A stretch of 64,000 bases of DNA from Maribacter sp. (GTDB lineage Bacteria > Bacteroidota > Bacteroidia > Flavobacteriales > Flavobacteriaceae), in assembly GCA_024643345.1 (NCBI GenBank), contig JAHENB010000011.1, positions 1 through 64,000 of the forward strand, read 5' to 3'. Both the position numbers and the translations under genes were made by a program. Positions 1-9,330 of the stretch are shown here, one piece after another (position 1 is the first letter of the stretch; every line of letters starts with the position of its first letter). The notes beneath the pieces were generated by a model, which was not told where the DNA came from, did no database searches, and saw only the letters and a program-made list of their open reading frames with translations.

Positions 1-765
1 GAATTGCCAAGACTTGGCAAGAAAGATGATCACGCGGTACATAAAGAAGATCGCTCTGTCCTGGGCGAATCCATGCGGATTTTGAGGACCAATCTCGACT
101 ATTTGATCAAAGCGAAAAGCGGGAAAAACAATTTGATTTTTGTTACTTCCAGTGTACCGGGAGAAGGTAAAACGTTTGTGGCGTCGAACCTTGCCCTTAT
201 TTTTTCAAACACCAATAAAAAGGTGTTGTTGATCGGTGCAGATATTCGAAACCCCAAATTTTATGCCTTTTTTACGAATAAGGACGTGGATAAAATTGGA
301 AAGAATCACGGTAAAAGGGATATGGGACTTACGGAATATTTATATGACGATAAACTTGGTGTCCAGGACATCATTAATCCGCTCTTGGTCCATACCAATA
401 CCATCGATGTCATTTATTCCGGTAAAATACCCCCCAACCCTACCGAGCTGTTGATGAGCGATAGAATGAAGGTACTTTTGGAGGAGGTTTCTGCCCAATA
501 TGACTATGTAGTTGTGGATACCGCCCCGTTGATGGTCGTAACCGATACCTTATTGATCAGTCCTTATGCAAATCATATTATTTATGTGGTGCGCGCCGGG
601 GTAACCGAAAACAAAGTGGTTGATTTTCCAATGAAATTAAAGGAAGAAGGAAAGCTGAATGGACTATCTTTTGTGGTGAACGGCGTAAAAACTTCCAACT
701 TGGGCTATGGTGGCTCTTATGGCTATGGCTATGGTAAATCAACCAAAAAATGGTGGAAGTTTTAA
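1..765 (+). CDS. Wzc-like capsular/exopolysaccharide tyrosine kinase, C-terminal part (5' end outside window)
   Basis: The reading frame is already open at base 1, so this is the C-terminal portion of a larger protein. It is a BY-kinase (CpsD/CapB/Wzc cytoplasmic) domain: Walker A SVPGEGKT at about residue 50 counted from base 4, Walker A' VLLIGADIRNP at about 74-84, and Walker B YDYVVVDTAPL at about 166-176. The C-terminus has a tyrosine cluster (Tyr at about 235, 239, 241, 243), the usual autophosphorylation tail. In such proteins the missing N-terminal part is a Wzz-type membrane chain-length regulator; this is inferred from the family. It would control polymerisation/export of a surface polysaccharide. 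The matching phosphatase lies at 3899-4639 on the other strand. Confidence 0.9.
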   Translation, partial: ELPRLGKKDDHAVHKEDRSVLGESMRILRTNLDYLIKAKSGKNNLIFVTSSVPGEGKTFVASNLALIFSNTNKKVLLIGADIRNPKFYAFFTNKDVDKIGKNHGKRDMGLTEYLYDDKLGVQDIINPLLVHTNTIDVIYSGKIPPNPTELLMSDRMKVLLEEVSAQYDYVVVDTAPLMVVTDTLLISPYANHIIYVVRAGVTENKVVDFPMKLKEEGKLNGLSFVVNGVKTSNLGYGGSYGYGYGKSTKKWWKF

Positions 766-872
766 TTGAATTGCATCAATGAGCAAGTGCTTATATTCCC
801 TTTTCGAGTTAATAGTGGCAACGGACAACAACTAAATTTAAAGTGTTTAACTCTTCATGAAAGTCTTGTCGG

Positions 873-900
873 AATCAATATATATTTTAATTGATTTTTT
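873..900 (+). terminator. Possible terminator after the capsule kinase
   Basis: AATCAAT (873-879) pairs with ATTGATT (890-896) around a 10-base loop and is followed directly by a run of T. The stem is all A/T-rich, so it is a weak candidate. It lies about 110 bases after the kinase stop codon. Confidence 0.3.
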
Positions 901-1135
901 ATATTAATCCTTTTAGAAAATTGGCGCACATGGTTTTAATATTTAATGCCATTGAACAAGTCACATTTTAATCTAAGCTTTTGACGGTATCAACTTTTGC
1001 TTTAAGATTACTTTAGAATCATTGTGTAATTATGTTGTCAAAGAAAAATAGCATTGTGATCAGCTTCAAGTTTATTGTTGTTAATTAAGAATTGATCTCA
1101 GGTCTGAAATTGTTCATAACATTGGAAGCTATCTA

Positions 1136-1164
1136 TTGATACAAGTTGGGTTTAGTTAGGTTTG
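1136..1164 (+). promoter_or_regulatory. Bacteroidota-type promoter for the acyltransferase (near-leaderless)
   Basis: TTG (1136-1138), an 18-base spacer and TAGGTTTG (1157-1164) match the -33/-7 pattern TTTG / TAnnTTTG. The predicted transcription start, a few bases past 1164, falls essentially on the ATG at 1169, so the mRNA would have almost no leader. Confidence 0.45.
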
Positions 1165-1168
1165 ACCA

Positions 1169-2257
1169 ATGAAATTACCTTATTACCGAAATCTTGATGG
1201 TGTTAGGGCCGTTGCTGCCTTAATGGTAGTTTTTTACCACTTTTTTCGTGGTGTAACATTTGATTCGCCTTTATTGAAATTCATTGCCAAAATTGCGGAT
1301 TTTGGACAAACAGGGGTTACACTTTTTTTTGTTTTATCAGGGTTTTTGATAACACGTATACTGTACTCAACTAAAGAGGCCAATGGTTATTTCAAAAATT
1401 TCTACATCAGAAGAATTTTAAGGATTTTTCCGCTTTACTATTTTTTTTTAATTCTTTGGTATTTTGTCTTACCTCTGATAACAGAAGTTGACACTGCATC
1501 TTTTCATCAAGAAGTATACTATTTCATTTATTTGCAAGGTTTTGCGAGAACCTTTGACTGGAATGTATTAGGGCCGCATCACTTTTGGTCCTTGGCAGTT
1601 GAAGAACACTTCTATCTTTTTTGGCCTATTGTAGTTTTCCGGGCATCCCGGAAAAATTTGGTGAGAATCATTGTATTCATAATTTTGTTTGCCATTATTT
1701 TACGTGGATTTATGTTAGCACAGGGCTTATCTGTCTTTATATTTACTTTTACACGGTTTGATTCTTTGGCCATTGGCGCTTTACTTGCTTTGATTGAAAT
1801 TAAGCGATCTTTTAAACAAGAACATTCACGATTTTATTTGATACTTCTCTGTACTTCCTTATCATTGCTGATTTCTATGTATACTATTTATTTCGGAGAA
1901 GGAAACAATATTGTACAAAACCTTAGATATCTTTTGCTATCCTTTGCCTATTTTGCTATCATTGGATATGTTCTTTCCATTAGGAAAGAACATATCATCA
2001 ACAAATTATTAAGCTTGGGATTCCTTAAATACACAGGAAAAATTAGTTTTGGACTTTATGTTTATCATCCAATGGTTTATCTTATTTGTTCGAAATATTC
2101 GCCATTTGAAAACATCGCTCTAGATTTTATTGGTAAGATTGCCGTATCATACCTTCTAGCTGGATTGAGCTACAGGTTCATTGAAGTGCCTTTCCTGAAA
2201 TTAAAAAAATATTTTGATGACAGTAAAATAAAAAACACCACGGTCAAATTAGAATAA
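1169..2257 (+). CDS. Acyltransferase family 3 (OafA/YrhL-like) membrane protein
   Basis: A 362-residue multi-pass integral membrane O-acyltransferase (Acyl_transf_3). The N-terminus YRNLDGVRAVAALMVVFYHF is the family signature, with the conserved His at residue 24. RRILRIFPLYY at about 81-91 and the HHFWSLAVEEHFYLFWP segment are also typical. About ten hydrophobic helices follow, ending in a basic tail. Members transfer acetyl or other acyl groups from the cytoplasm to sugars of surface polysaccharides; sitting beside a Wzc kinase, the likely substrate is the capsule or its lipid-linked precursor (inferred). The gene is visibly more A/T-rich than the core genes further on, which fits a variable polysaccharide locus. 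The start is fixed because the domain begins at residue 6. Confidence 0.88.
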   Translation: MKLPYYRNLDGVRAVAALMVVFYHFFRGVTFDSPLLKFIAKIADFGQTGVTLFFVLSGFLITRILYSTKEANGYFKNFYIRRILRIFPLYYFFLILWYFVLPLITEVDTASFHQEVYYFIYLQGFARTFDWNVLGPHHFWSLAVEEHFYLFWPIVVFRASRKNLVRIIVFIILFAIILRGFMLAQGLSVFIFTFTRFDSLAIGALLALIEIKRSFKQEHSRFYLILLCTSLSLLISMYTIYFGEGNNIVQNLRYLLLSFAYFAIIGYVLSIRKEHIINKLLSLGFLKYTGKISFGLYVYHPMVYLICSKYSPFENIALDFIGKIAVSYLLAGLSYRFIEVPFLKLKKYFDDSKIKNTTVKLE

Positions 2258-2335
2258 ATACAAATACAAAGTAAATATGAACTTTTAACGTAATATTGGA
2301 CTACATGTTTACAACAAAATGATATCATAACGGAT

Positions 2336-3772
2336 ATGTCTAAACTGAATCAATACGACGTTGTTATCCTTGGTTCTGGCCCTAATGGATTGAGTGCTGG
2401 AGTCGCACTTGCCGAAAATGGATTGAAAGTGCTTGTTGTTGAAGGGGCGGAAACTCCTGGCGGTGGCATGCGCACTGCGGAACTCACGCTACCCGGATTT
2501 CATCACGATATATGTTCTGCGGTTCATCCCATGGGTTATCTATCGCCTTATCTTAAGACTTTGCCCTTAGAGAAGCACGGATTGGAATGGATAGTTCCTG
2601 CGGCTTCAGTCGCGCATCCATTGGAAAATGATGACGCCATACTTCTTACAAAATCGATTGACAGAACAGCTGAAAACCTGGGTCTGGACGCTAACAGTTA
2701 CAAACAGCTGGTAACGCCTTTTGTGGGTAAAGCGGAAGCATTGATTGCCGATAGCTTGAAACCTCTTGGTTTTCCCAATGATCCCGCATTGTTGTTTAAG
2801 TTTGGACTAAAAGCAATGCAGCCTGCTTCCTTTTTTGCACAACATGCATTCAAGTATGATAGGGCGAAGGCTTTATTTGCGGGGTGTACAGCGCATAGTG
2901 TACTGCCCTTCGACAAACTCTTTACGACGGCGATAGGCCTTATATTCCTGGTGACCGGGCATGTCGAAAATTGGACAATCCCTAAAGGGGGTTCTCAAAA
3001 TATAGCCAATGCACTGGTGTCATATTTCAAAAGTTTAGGAGGTGAAATGATGTTGTCCAACAAAATTGATCGTTTTGAACAATTACCATCAGCTAAAAAA
3101 TACATTTTTGACACTGACCCTATTCAATTGGCAAATATTGCCGAAATGCAATTGCCGCAAAACTATCGCAAAAGACTGCAGCGTTATCGTTTTGGGCCTG
3201 GTGTATTTAAAATTGATTATGCCCTAAATGGGCCAATACCGTGGAAAGACCCCAATTGTTTAAAAGCTTCCACCGTACATGTGGGTGGCACATTGAAAGA
3301 AATCGCAAGCAGTGAAAAAGATGCGTGGGTTGGAAAACATAGCGAAAAACCTTTTGTTATGCTTGCACAACAAAGTCAATTCGATGATACCCGCGCCCCA
3401 AAGGGTAAACATACGGGTTGGGCCTATTGCCATTTGCCCAATGGATCGGAGCGGGATATGACCACTCAGATTGAGGCTCAAATTGAACGGTTTGCTCCCG
3501 GATTTAAAGATATAGTGCTAGAGAGGCACATCTTGGCACCAAAGGATTTTTACAACTATAATCCGAATTATTTTGGGGGCGCCGTAACTGGTGGCGCGGC
3601 TGACTTGTTTCAGTTATTTACAAGACCAGTTGCTAGAATAGACCCGTATAGTACACCCAACCCCGATATCTTTATTTGTTCGGCATCTTCGCCTCCCGGA
3701 GGTGGGGTTCATGGGATGTGCGGTTTTTACGCGGCTCAAAGTGTATTGAAATCTTTGAAGAAATTTAAGTGA
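2336..3772 (+). CDS. FAD-dependent oxidoreductase of the phytoene desaturase/PYROXD2 type
   Basis: A 478-residue soluble flavoprotein. The N-terminal Rossmann fold has GSGPNG at 13-18 and the ribose-binding acid at residue 36 (VVEGAE), followed by PGGGMRT, the typical CrtI/PYROXD2 dinucleotide signature. The C-terminus (PDIFICSASSPPGGGVHGMCG) is the second FAD-contact segment of COG1233 proteins. The sequence resembles the PYROXD2-like branch more than true carotenoid desaturases, and no crtB or other carotenoid gene lies nearby, so the substrate is unknown. It follows the acyltransferase by 78 bases on the same strand and could be co-transcribed, though it need not belong to the capsule pathway. 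Confidence 0.8.
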   Translation: MSKLNQYDVVILGSGPNGLSAGVALAENGLKVLVVEGAETPGGGMRTAELTLPGFHHDICSAVHPMGYLSPYLKTLPLEKHGLEWIVPAASVAHPLENDDAILLTKSIDRTAENLGLDANSYKQLVTPFVGKAEALIADSLKPLGFPNDPALLFKFGLKAMQPASFFAQHAFKYDRAKALFAGCTAHSVLPFDKLFTTAIGLIFLVTGHVENWTIPKGGSQNIANALVSYFKSLGGEMMLSNKIDRFEQLPSAKKYIFDTDPIQLANIAEMQLPQNYRKRLQRYRFGPGVFKIDYALNGPIPWKDPNCLKASTVHVGGTLKEIASSEKDAWVGKHSEKPFVMLAQQSQFDDTRAPKGKHTGWAYCHLPNGSERDMTTQIEAQIERFAPGFKDIVLERHILAPKDFYNYNPNYFGGAVTGGAADLFQLFTRPVARIDPYSTPNPDIFICSASSPPGGGVHGMCGFYAAQSVLKSLKKFK

Positions 3773-3898
3773 TAAAAGCGTAAAAAAGGAATCTTTCATT
3801 ATTTCAGCAGCATATATGTCACGATTTCACTTGAGATCACGAACCATGTCTAGGTGAAATTGAAAGCAATATTGCCTATAAATTTTTTTAACAATGGA

Positions 3899-4639
3899 TT
3901 AGTAAAATACATTGATCGTGTTGTCAATTAAGGGAAATAATGATTCAATCGTTTTTTGATTTATCGTAATTTCCTTTAAATTTTGTAATTGTCCAAGATT
4001 ATGCACGTCTGAAGCCAAATAGTCAATCATGTTATGTTCAATCAGCTTATAGGCTTTTTGTTTTACCTCTTTTCCATAGTAATCCCCTAATGACAAGAGA
4101 TTGAGTTGAAACAAAACCCCTTGCTTTTTATATTTTCTCAATCGAGATGAGCTGCTTTTGAAATAGACATAGCGTTCAGGATGGGCTAGGATAGGAAAGA
4201 ACCGTTCTTTGGCAATCATCTGAATCGCCTCATTAAAATTAATTGATGCTTGCAGATACGACATTTCAATTAAGATATAATTGCCCCGCATCGGCATGAT
4301 CTTACCTTGCTCCAAAAGGGTTTCGAAATTGGAATCGATCATGTGCTCTGCTGCTGCCGAAACTGAAATATCGGTCATATGGCTTGTAATAAGCGCTTCA
4401 TTGAGTTCGATCAAGGCCCGCCCAATGGTTTCCTTGTTATTCGGGTAATAGTTATACATGATATGGGGCGTGGCAATGAATTTATGAATCCCTATGTCGG
4501 CAAACATTTTTATCAATTCAATTGATTCCCCAACATCCTTGGCCCCGTCGTCTATTCCCGGGAGAATGTGGTTGTGAATGTCAACCATTCCCTCTAAATA
4601 ATCGACCAAGAACTTTTTCTTTTTAAATATGTGGAACAT
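3899..4639 (-). CDS. CpsB/CapC-type (PHP fold) protein-tyrosine phosphatase
   Basis: A 246-residue metal-dependent phosphatase that dephosphorylates the Wzc-like kinase. PHP metal ligands are visible: IHNHILPGIDDGAKD at about 21-35, ATPHI at about 56-60, AHPERY, and ASDVHN near the C-terminus. The frame opens four codons earlier with GTG (4651), but the ATG at 4639 gives the N-terminus MFHIFKKKKFLVDYLEG that is usual for flavobacterial relatives, so I start there. It is convergent with the oxidoreductase and lies about 3 kb from the kinase, so kinase and phosphatase are not in the same transcript here. A 510-base gap separates it from the divergent efflux operon. Confidence 0.87.
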   Translation of the reverse strand: MFHIFKKKKFLVDYLEGMVDIHNHILPGIDDGAKDVGESIELIKMFADIGIHKFIATPHIMYNYYPNNKETIGRALIELNEALITSHMTDISVSAAAEHMIDSNFETLLEQGKIMPMRGNYILIEMSYLQASINFNEAIQMIAKERFFPILAHPERYVYFKSSSSRLRKYKKQGVLFQLNLLSLGDYYGKEVKQKAYKLIEHNMIDYLASDVHNLGQLQNLKEITINQKTIESLFPLIDNTINVFY

Positions 4640-4651
4640 GCTTTTTGACAC

Positions 4652-5161
4652 TATTTGTATGAAACCCTTTAAGTCTATTTCCTTTTTAATAATCCATCAT
4701 AGTTCTGCACTATCCCGTAAAACAGCTCATTATACGTGATTGGTGTTGGCGTAGTGCACTTTTTTCACACCCTCTTTATATTGTAGCCTAATAAATCTTT
4801 AAAGATAGAAAAACTCTCCATCTTTGGATCCCGGCAGTCCTCTATTTATATTATGAATCATTAAATCGCAATCTAAATCAAAACTATGCCACGGTATTCA
4901 AACCATGGAATATGCTTTAACCATTACTTTTTTAAGGCACTTAAAACTAAAATATTTGAATTAGATTTATGACCTTTCCCGTATTGGATTCCATTCTTTG
5001 ATCAATTACCTATTTGATGGGTTTTACTGTGCTGTTACAGAGCAATCTATTTTTAATCAATATCGTATGTTAAATAAAACTAACTTTATCTTATAATAAA
5101 GGATATCGCTTAGATTTGTTGTAACCACGGTATCAATCTATATTTCTTTACTTCAAAACGA
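4652..5161. other. Divergent non-coding region between the phosphatase and the efflux operon
   Basis: About 510 A/T-rich bases without a plausible gene. It must hold the promoters of both flanking units. A TAGATTTG element at 5111-5118 is the best candidate for the efflux operon. I found no exact TAnnTTTG element for the phosphatase and no clear operator palindrome. No TetR or AraC regulator gene lies beside the pump genes. Confidence 0.5.
5085..5118 (+). promoter_or_regulatory. Candidate promoter of the RND efflux operon
   Basis: TTTA (5085-5088), a 22-base spacer and TAGATTTG (5111-5118). The -7 element is exact for TAnnTTTG; the -33 element has one mismatch. It would give a leader of about 40 bases before the ATG at 5162. 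Confidence 0.35.
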
Positions 5162-6241
5162 ATGAAAGCCAAACATATAATATATGCCATCATCGTAATC
5201 GGCATGGGTAGTCTGATACTTTATCGCATAAGTTCGAATAGCGAGCTCGTTAAACCTAGTGGTTCAGTAGGTCAGGCTAGATCGGTAACGGTTTCTGGAA
5301 TGGTGTTGGCGCCACAAGTCTTCAAGGACAATATCTCGCTTTCTGGCACGCTCGAAGCCAATGAACAAATAGACATTCGCAGTGAGATTTCGGGGATAGT
5401 GGAAAGCATCAATTTTAACGAAGGGAGCAAAGTAAATCAGGGCCAAGTATTGTTCCAGGTGAACGATGTTGAATTACAGGCACAATTGTCAAAAGTGTTC
5501 ACCGCTCAAAAGTTGGCATCTGAAAATGAAAGAAGAGCAAAATTATTGCTCGAAAAACAAGCCATAAGTCAAGAAGAATATGATGTTGCCAGTGCGGATT
5601 ATCAGTCTGCAATTGCGGAGGCACAGCTTATAAAAGCTCAATTATCCAAAGCAACGGTGCGGGCTCCGTTTTCTGGTGTCATTGGTCTACGTTCAATTTC
5701 TACGGGTACTTATGTAACGCCTACAACGCCCATTGCTAAATTGGTAAACACGGAACAGCTGAAGATTACCTTCTCCATTCCCGAGAAATATGCCTCGCAG
5801 ATGAAGGTGGGCACCCTGCTAACCTTTACAACTTCTGATTCTCAAACGGAACACTCAGCCAAGGTCTATGCCATAGAGCCTGAAGTGGAGTTGGCCACGC
5901 GCACCTTAAAAATGCGTGCCATAACGCAAAACCCTGATGGTAACCTCTATCCTGGGACATTTGCCAATGTTGTTCTTCCCTTGGAAACCGTTACTGATGC
6001 TTTATTGGTCCCCACAGAAGCATTGATTCCTGTACAAAACGGAAAAAAAATATTTATCTCCGAAGGTGGAAATGCTAAAGAGGTGCTGGTTGAAATTGGC
6101 GCCAGAACCGGAAGTTCGGTACGTATTTTATCAGGGTTGAAACCCGGGGATACCGTTTTGACCTATGGGGTTATGGCATTAAAGAACGGTACTCCGGTAC
6201 AAGTGACCCTTGATAACGCTGAAAACAATTCTGGATTCTGA
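5162..6241 (+). CDS. RND efflux periplasmic adaptor (membrane fusion protein)
   Basis: A 359-residue HlyD/AcrA-family adaptor linking the inner-membrane pump to the outer-membrane channel. An N-terminal membrane anchor (residues 4-22) is followed by the first half of the lipoyl domain (IDIRSEISGIVESINFNEGS), an alpha-hairpin (about 100-150), the second lipoyl half (KATVRAPFSGVIGLRSI), a beta-barrel and the C-terminal membrane-proximal domain ending at LKNGTPVQV. It has no lipobox, so it is anchored by the uncleaved helix. First gene of a three-gene operon: its TGA shares one base with the ATG of the pump. The substrate cannot be told from sequence; drugs, detergents or small organic acids are all possible. 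Confidence 0.92.
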   Translation: MKAKHIIYAIIVIGMGSLILYRISSNSELVKPSGSVGQARSVTVSGMVLAPQVFKDNISLSGTLEANEQIDIRSEISGIVESINFNEGSKVNQGQVLFQVNDVELQAQLSKVFTAQKLASENERRAKLLLEKQAISQEEYDVASADYQSAIAEAQLIKAQLSKATVRAPFSGVIGLRSISTGTYVTPTTPIAKLVNTEQLKITFSIPEKYASQMKVGTLLTFTTSDSQTEHSAKVYAIEPEVELATRTLKMRAITQNPDGNLYPGTFANVVLPLETVTDALLVPTEALIPVQNGKKIFISEGGNAKEVLVEIGARTGSSVRILSGLKPGDTVLTYGVMALKNGTPVQVTLDNAENNSGF

Positions 6242-9200
6242 TGAATTTATCCACCTTAAGTATCAAACGACCTGTTCTCACCATTGTTATGAATTTGGCC
6301 ATCATTTTATTTGGGGTCATCGGATATACTTATTTAGGCATACGTGAATTTCCATCCATAGATCCAGCACAAGTATCGGTTCGTACCAATTATTCGGGAG
6401 CCAATGCCGATATCATCGAATCGCAGATCACCGAACCTTTGGAAAAGGCAATTAATTCAATTGACGGAATACGAAATGTAACCTCTTCGAGCGTTCAGGG
6501 TTCCAGTTCCATCAGTATTGAATTTAATTTAGATAAGGATCTCGAGGCTGCAGCCAATGATGTTCGGGATAAGGTGTCACAGGCGGTCCGAAGCCTTCCG
6601 GAAGATCTGGACGCACCTCCCGTTGTCTCCAAATCCGATGCCGACGCACAACGGATACTTTCCATGACCGTTCAAAGTGACGGAAAAAACATTCTGGAGC
6701 TTTCCGATTATGCCGAAAATGTGATTGCCCAAAGAATAGAAACCATTCCCGGGGTGAGCAGTGTACAGATTTGGGGGCAACGCAAGTATGCGATGCGCCT
6801 TTGGATAGACCCTTTGAAATTGGCCTCTTACGGGTTAACCGTTGCCGATGTACGCCGTGCATTATTGGCACAAAATGTAGAATTGCCCTCGGGAAAACTC
6901 ACTGGGGATAATACCGAGCTTACGGTAAAGACCATTGGGAATCTAAATACCGAGGAAGGTTTCAGCAATATAATCATCCGCGCCGAAGGCGAAAAACTTG
7001 TGCGGCTCAGTGATATTGGCAAGGCCTCCCTGGAAGGTGAGAACATGGAAACCAAAATGAGCGATTCTGGTCAACCCATGATTGCCATAGCCGTTGTGCC
7101 GCAGCCCGGGACCAACTATCTGGAAATCGCGAATGCATTCTATATCGAATATGAAAAACTTAAAAAAGATTTGCCTGATGGCTTTAAGTTGAACGTAGCT
7201 ATCGATGATACGATTTTTGTTCGGAAGGCGGTGACCGAAGTTGCCGAAACACTCTTACTTTCTATAATCCTTGTAATCCTGGTGATATTTTTGTTTTTCA
7301 GGAACTGGTCCATGGCAATACGTCCACTGATCGATATACCCGTGTCTTTGATATCCACCTTTTTTATCATGTGGTTGTTCGGGTATTCCATTAATGTACT
7401 TACACTACTGGCAATTGTACTTGCCACGGGACTGGTTGTGGATGACGGTATCGTGGTTACCGAAAACATTTACAAAAAAGTTGAAGAGGGCATGAACCCG
7501 ATCGAAGCTGCCATTAAGGGTTCGAACGAGATTTTCTTCGCCGTGATTTCCATTTCCATAACCTTGGCAGCGGTATTCCTCCCGGTTATTTTTCTTGAAG
7601 GATTCGTGGGCAGATTATTTCGGGAATTTGGTGTGGTATTGGGAGGGGCGGTTTTGGTATCCGCTTTTGTGTCGTTGACCCTTACGCCGATGCTGAATGC
7701 ATATCTTATTAAACCGGGAAAACAAAGTCATTCCAAATTCTACAATTTCACCGAGAAGTACTTTGTAAGAATGAATGAATCCTATGCAGGATCCTTGCGT
7801 ATTTTTATGAAAAGAAAATGGCAGAGCTTTCCAATATTGTTCGCTTGTATAGGGCTCATCGGGATATTCTACAGTTTGCTTAAAAAAGAAACCGCGCCCT
7901 ATGATGATCGAAGTTTTGTTAGCCTAAGTGTTACGGCCCCTGAGGGTTCTTCCTATGAATATATGGATCGCTTGATGAACAATATTACAGAACTTATCAA
8001 TGATTCCATTCCCGAAAAAAAGGTCAGTTTGGTACTTACCTCACCAGGTTTTGGATCTTCCTCGGTCAATAGTGGACGTGCTTTTATTGCTTTGTCGGAC
8101 CCCAGTGACCGAAAACGAACCCAAAATGAAATTGCCAATGAACTCAATAAATCGGTAAAAGTTTTCGTGGGTGGCCGATCGAATGTTTCCGAAAAACCTA
8201 CCATTTCGGTAAATCGTCGCGGTGGCCCCCCCATACAGTACATTATTCAGGCCCAAAATTTTGAAAAGCTCGAGGAAAAGATTCCTGAGTTTATGCAAGA
8301 AGCGGAAAATGATCCAACCTTCTCTTTTGTAGATGTCAACCTTAAATTTGATAAGCCCGAGATCTATGTCACCATTGATAGGGAAAAAGCGGAAAGTTTG
8401 GGCGTTTCGGTACTCGATATCGCACAAACTTTACAACTGTCGCTAAGTGGGCAGCGGTTTGGCTATTTCTTGATGAACGGCAAACAATATCAAGTGATCG
8501 GTCAATTTGACAAGAAAGACCGCGACGCACCAATGGACCTCACTTCTATATTTGTAAAAAACAAAGATGGACTTTTAATTCAATTGGATAACCTTGTCCA
8601 AACCACTGAACATAGCAGTCCACCGCAATTATTTCATAATAATCGTTATATGTCCGCCACAGTATCCGCTAATCTGGCACCGGGCAAAAGTATTAGCGAT
8701 GGCATTGATGCCATGGAATCTATCAGGCAAAAGGTTCTCGATGATACTTTTACTACGGATTTGGGCGGGGAATCCAGGGATTTTGTGGAAAGTAGTTCCA
8801 ATACCCTTTTCGCATTTGGCCTAGCTCTGCTATTGATCTTTTTAATCCTTGCCGCACAGTTCGAAAGTTTTATAGACCCCATTATTATCATTTTGACAGT
8901 ACCTATGGCGGTCGCCGGAGCGATGTTCTCACTGTGGTTATTTGGGCAAAGCTGGAACATTTTTAGCCAGATCGGTACGATTATGCTTATTGGCTTGGTT
9001 ACCAAGAACGGCATTCTGATCGTGGAATTTGCCAACCAATTACGGGAACAAGGTTTGCCGAAAATGGAGGCCATCTTGAAAGCATCGGAATCTAGATTAC
9101 GCCCCATTCTAATGACCAGTCTTACCATTGCTTTGGGCGCATTGCCCATTGCATTGTCTTTAGGTGCAGCTTCTACAAGCCGTATCGGTATGGGGGTGGT

Positions 9201-9330
9201 CATTATTGGTGGTACGCTTTTTTCTTTAATTTTAACGTTGTTTATTATTCCCGCTTTGTATTTTCTGTGGTCACGGGAAAAAATACAGAGACCGGAATTC
9301 AAGGTACTCGAAACCGCTTCGCATGGGTAA
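6241..9330 (+). CDS. RND multidrug efflux pump, inner-membrane subunit (AcrB/MexF family)
   Basis: A full-length 1029-residue HAE-type RND transporter. Helix 1 begins at MNLSTLSIKRPVLTIVMN, followed by the YPGxxP-like porter start (FPSIDPAQVSVRTNYSGA). The proton-relay aspartates of helix 4 are residues 401-402 in GLVVDDGIVVTEN. The C-terminal half repeats the fold, ending in TM11-12 around GMGVVIIGGTLFSLILTLFIIPALYF. It exports hydrophobic compounds from the inner membrane and periplasm through the adaptor and the TolC-like partner. It overlaps the adaptor by one base and the next gene by eight bases, so the three are translationally coupled. Confidence 0.95.
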   Translation: MNLSTLSIKRPVLTIVMNLAIILFGVIGYTYLGIREFPSIDPAQVSVRTNYSGANADIIESQITEPLEKAINSIDGIRNVTSSSVQGSSSISIEFNLDKDLEAAANDVRDKVSQAVRSLPEDLDAPPVVSKSDADAQRILSMTVQSDGKNILELSDYAENVIAQRIETIPGVSSVQIWGQRKYAMRLWIDPLKLASYGLTVADVRRALLAQNVELPSGKLTGDNTELTVKTIGNLNTEEGFSNIIIRAEGEKLVRLSDIGKASLEGENMETKMSDSGQPMIAIAVVPQPGTNYLEIANAFYIEYEKLKKDLPDGFKLNVAIDDTIFVRKAVTEVAETLLLSIILVILVIFLFFRNWSMAIRPLIDIPVSLISTFFIMWLFGYSINVLTLLAIVLATGLVVDDGIVVTENIYKKVEEGMNPIEAAIKGSNEIFFAVISISITLAAVFLPVIFLEGFVGRLFREFGVVLGGAVLVSAFVSLTLTPMLNAYLIKPGKQSHSKFYNFTEKYFVRMNESYAGSLRIFMKRKWQSFPILFACIGLIGIFYSLLKKETAPYDDRSFVSLSVTAPEGSSYEYMDRLMNNITELINDSIPEKKVSLVLTSPGFGSSSVNSGRAFIALSDPSDRKRTQNEIANELNKSVKVFVGGRSNVSEKPTISVNRRGGPPIQYIIQAQNFEKLEEKIPEFMQEAENDPTFSFVDVNLKFDKPEIYVTIDREKAESLGVSVLDIAQTLQLSLSGQRFGYFLMNGKQYQVIGQFDKKDRDAPMDLTSIFVKNKDGLLIQLDNLVQTTEHSSPPQLFHNNRYMSATVSANLAPGKSISDGIDAMESIRQKVLDDTFTTDLGGESRDFVESSSNTLFAFGLALLLIFLILAAQFESFIDPIIIILTVPMAVAGAMFSLWLFGQSWNIFSQIGTIMLIGLVTKNGILIVEFANQLREQGLPKMEAILKASESRLRPILMTSLTIALGALPIALSLGAASTSRIGMGVVIIGGTLFSLILTLFIIPALYFLWSREKIQRPEFKVLETASHG

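Larger units (their letters stand above)
766..1168. other. Non-coding gap, A/T-rich
   Basis: No convincing gene on either strand in these 403 bases. The gap holds a weak terminator-like hairpin at 873-900 and, at its right end, a good promoter match for the acyltransferase. The base composition is clearly richer in A/T than the efflux genes further right, as is common around polysaccharide loci. Confidence 0.5.

Noticed and set aside
8646-9302. 218-codon minus-strand open frame inside the RND pump gene
   Set aside because: It lies wholly opposite a well-conserved transporter, has no recognisable domain, and is rich in residues expected from the reverse of hydrophobic helices. Shadow frame.
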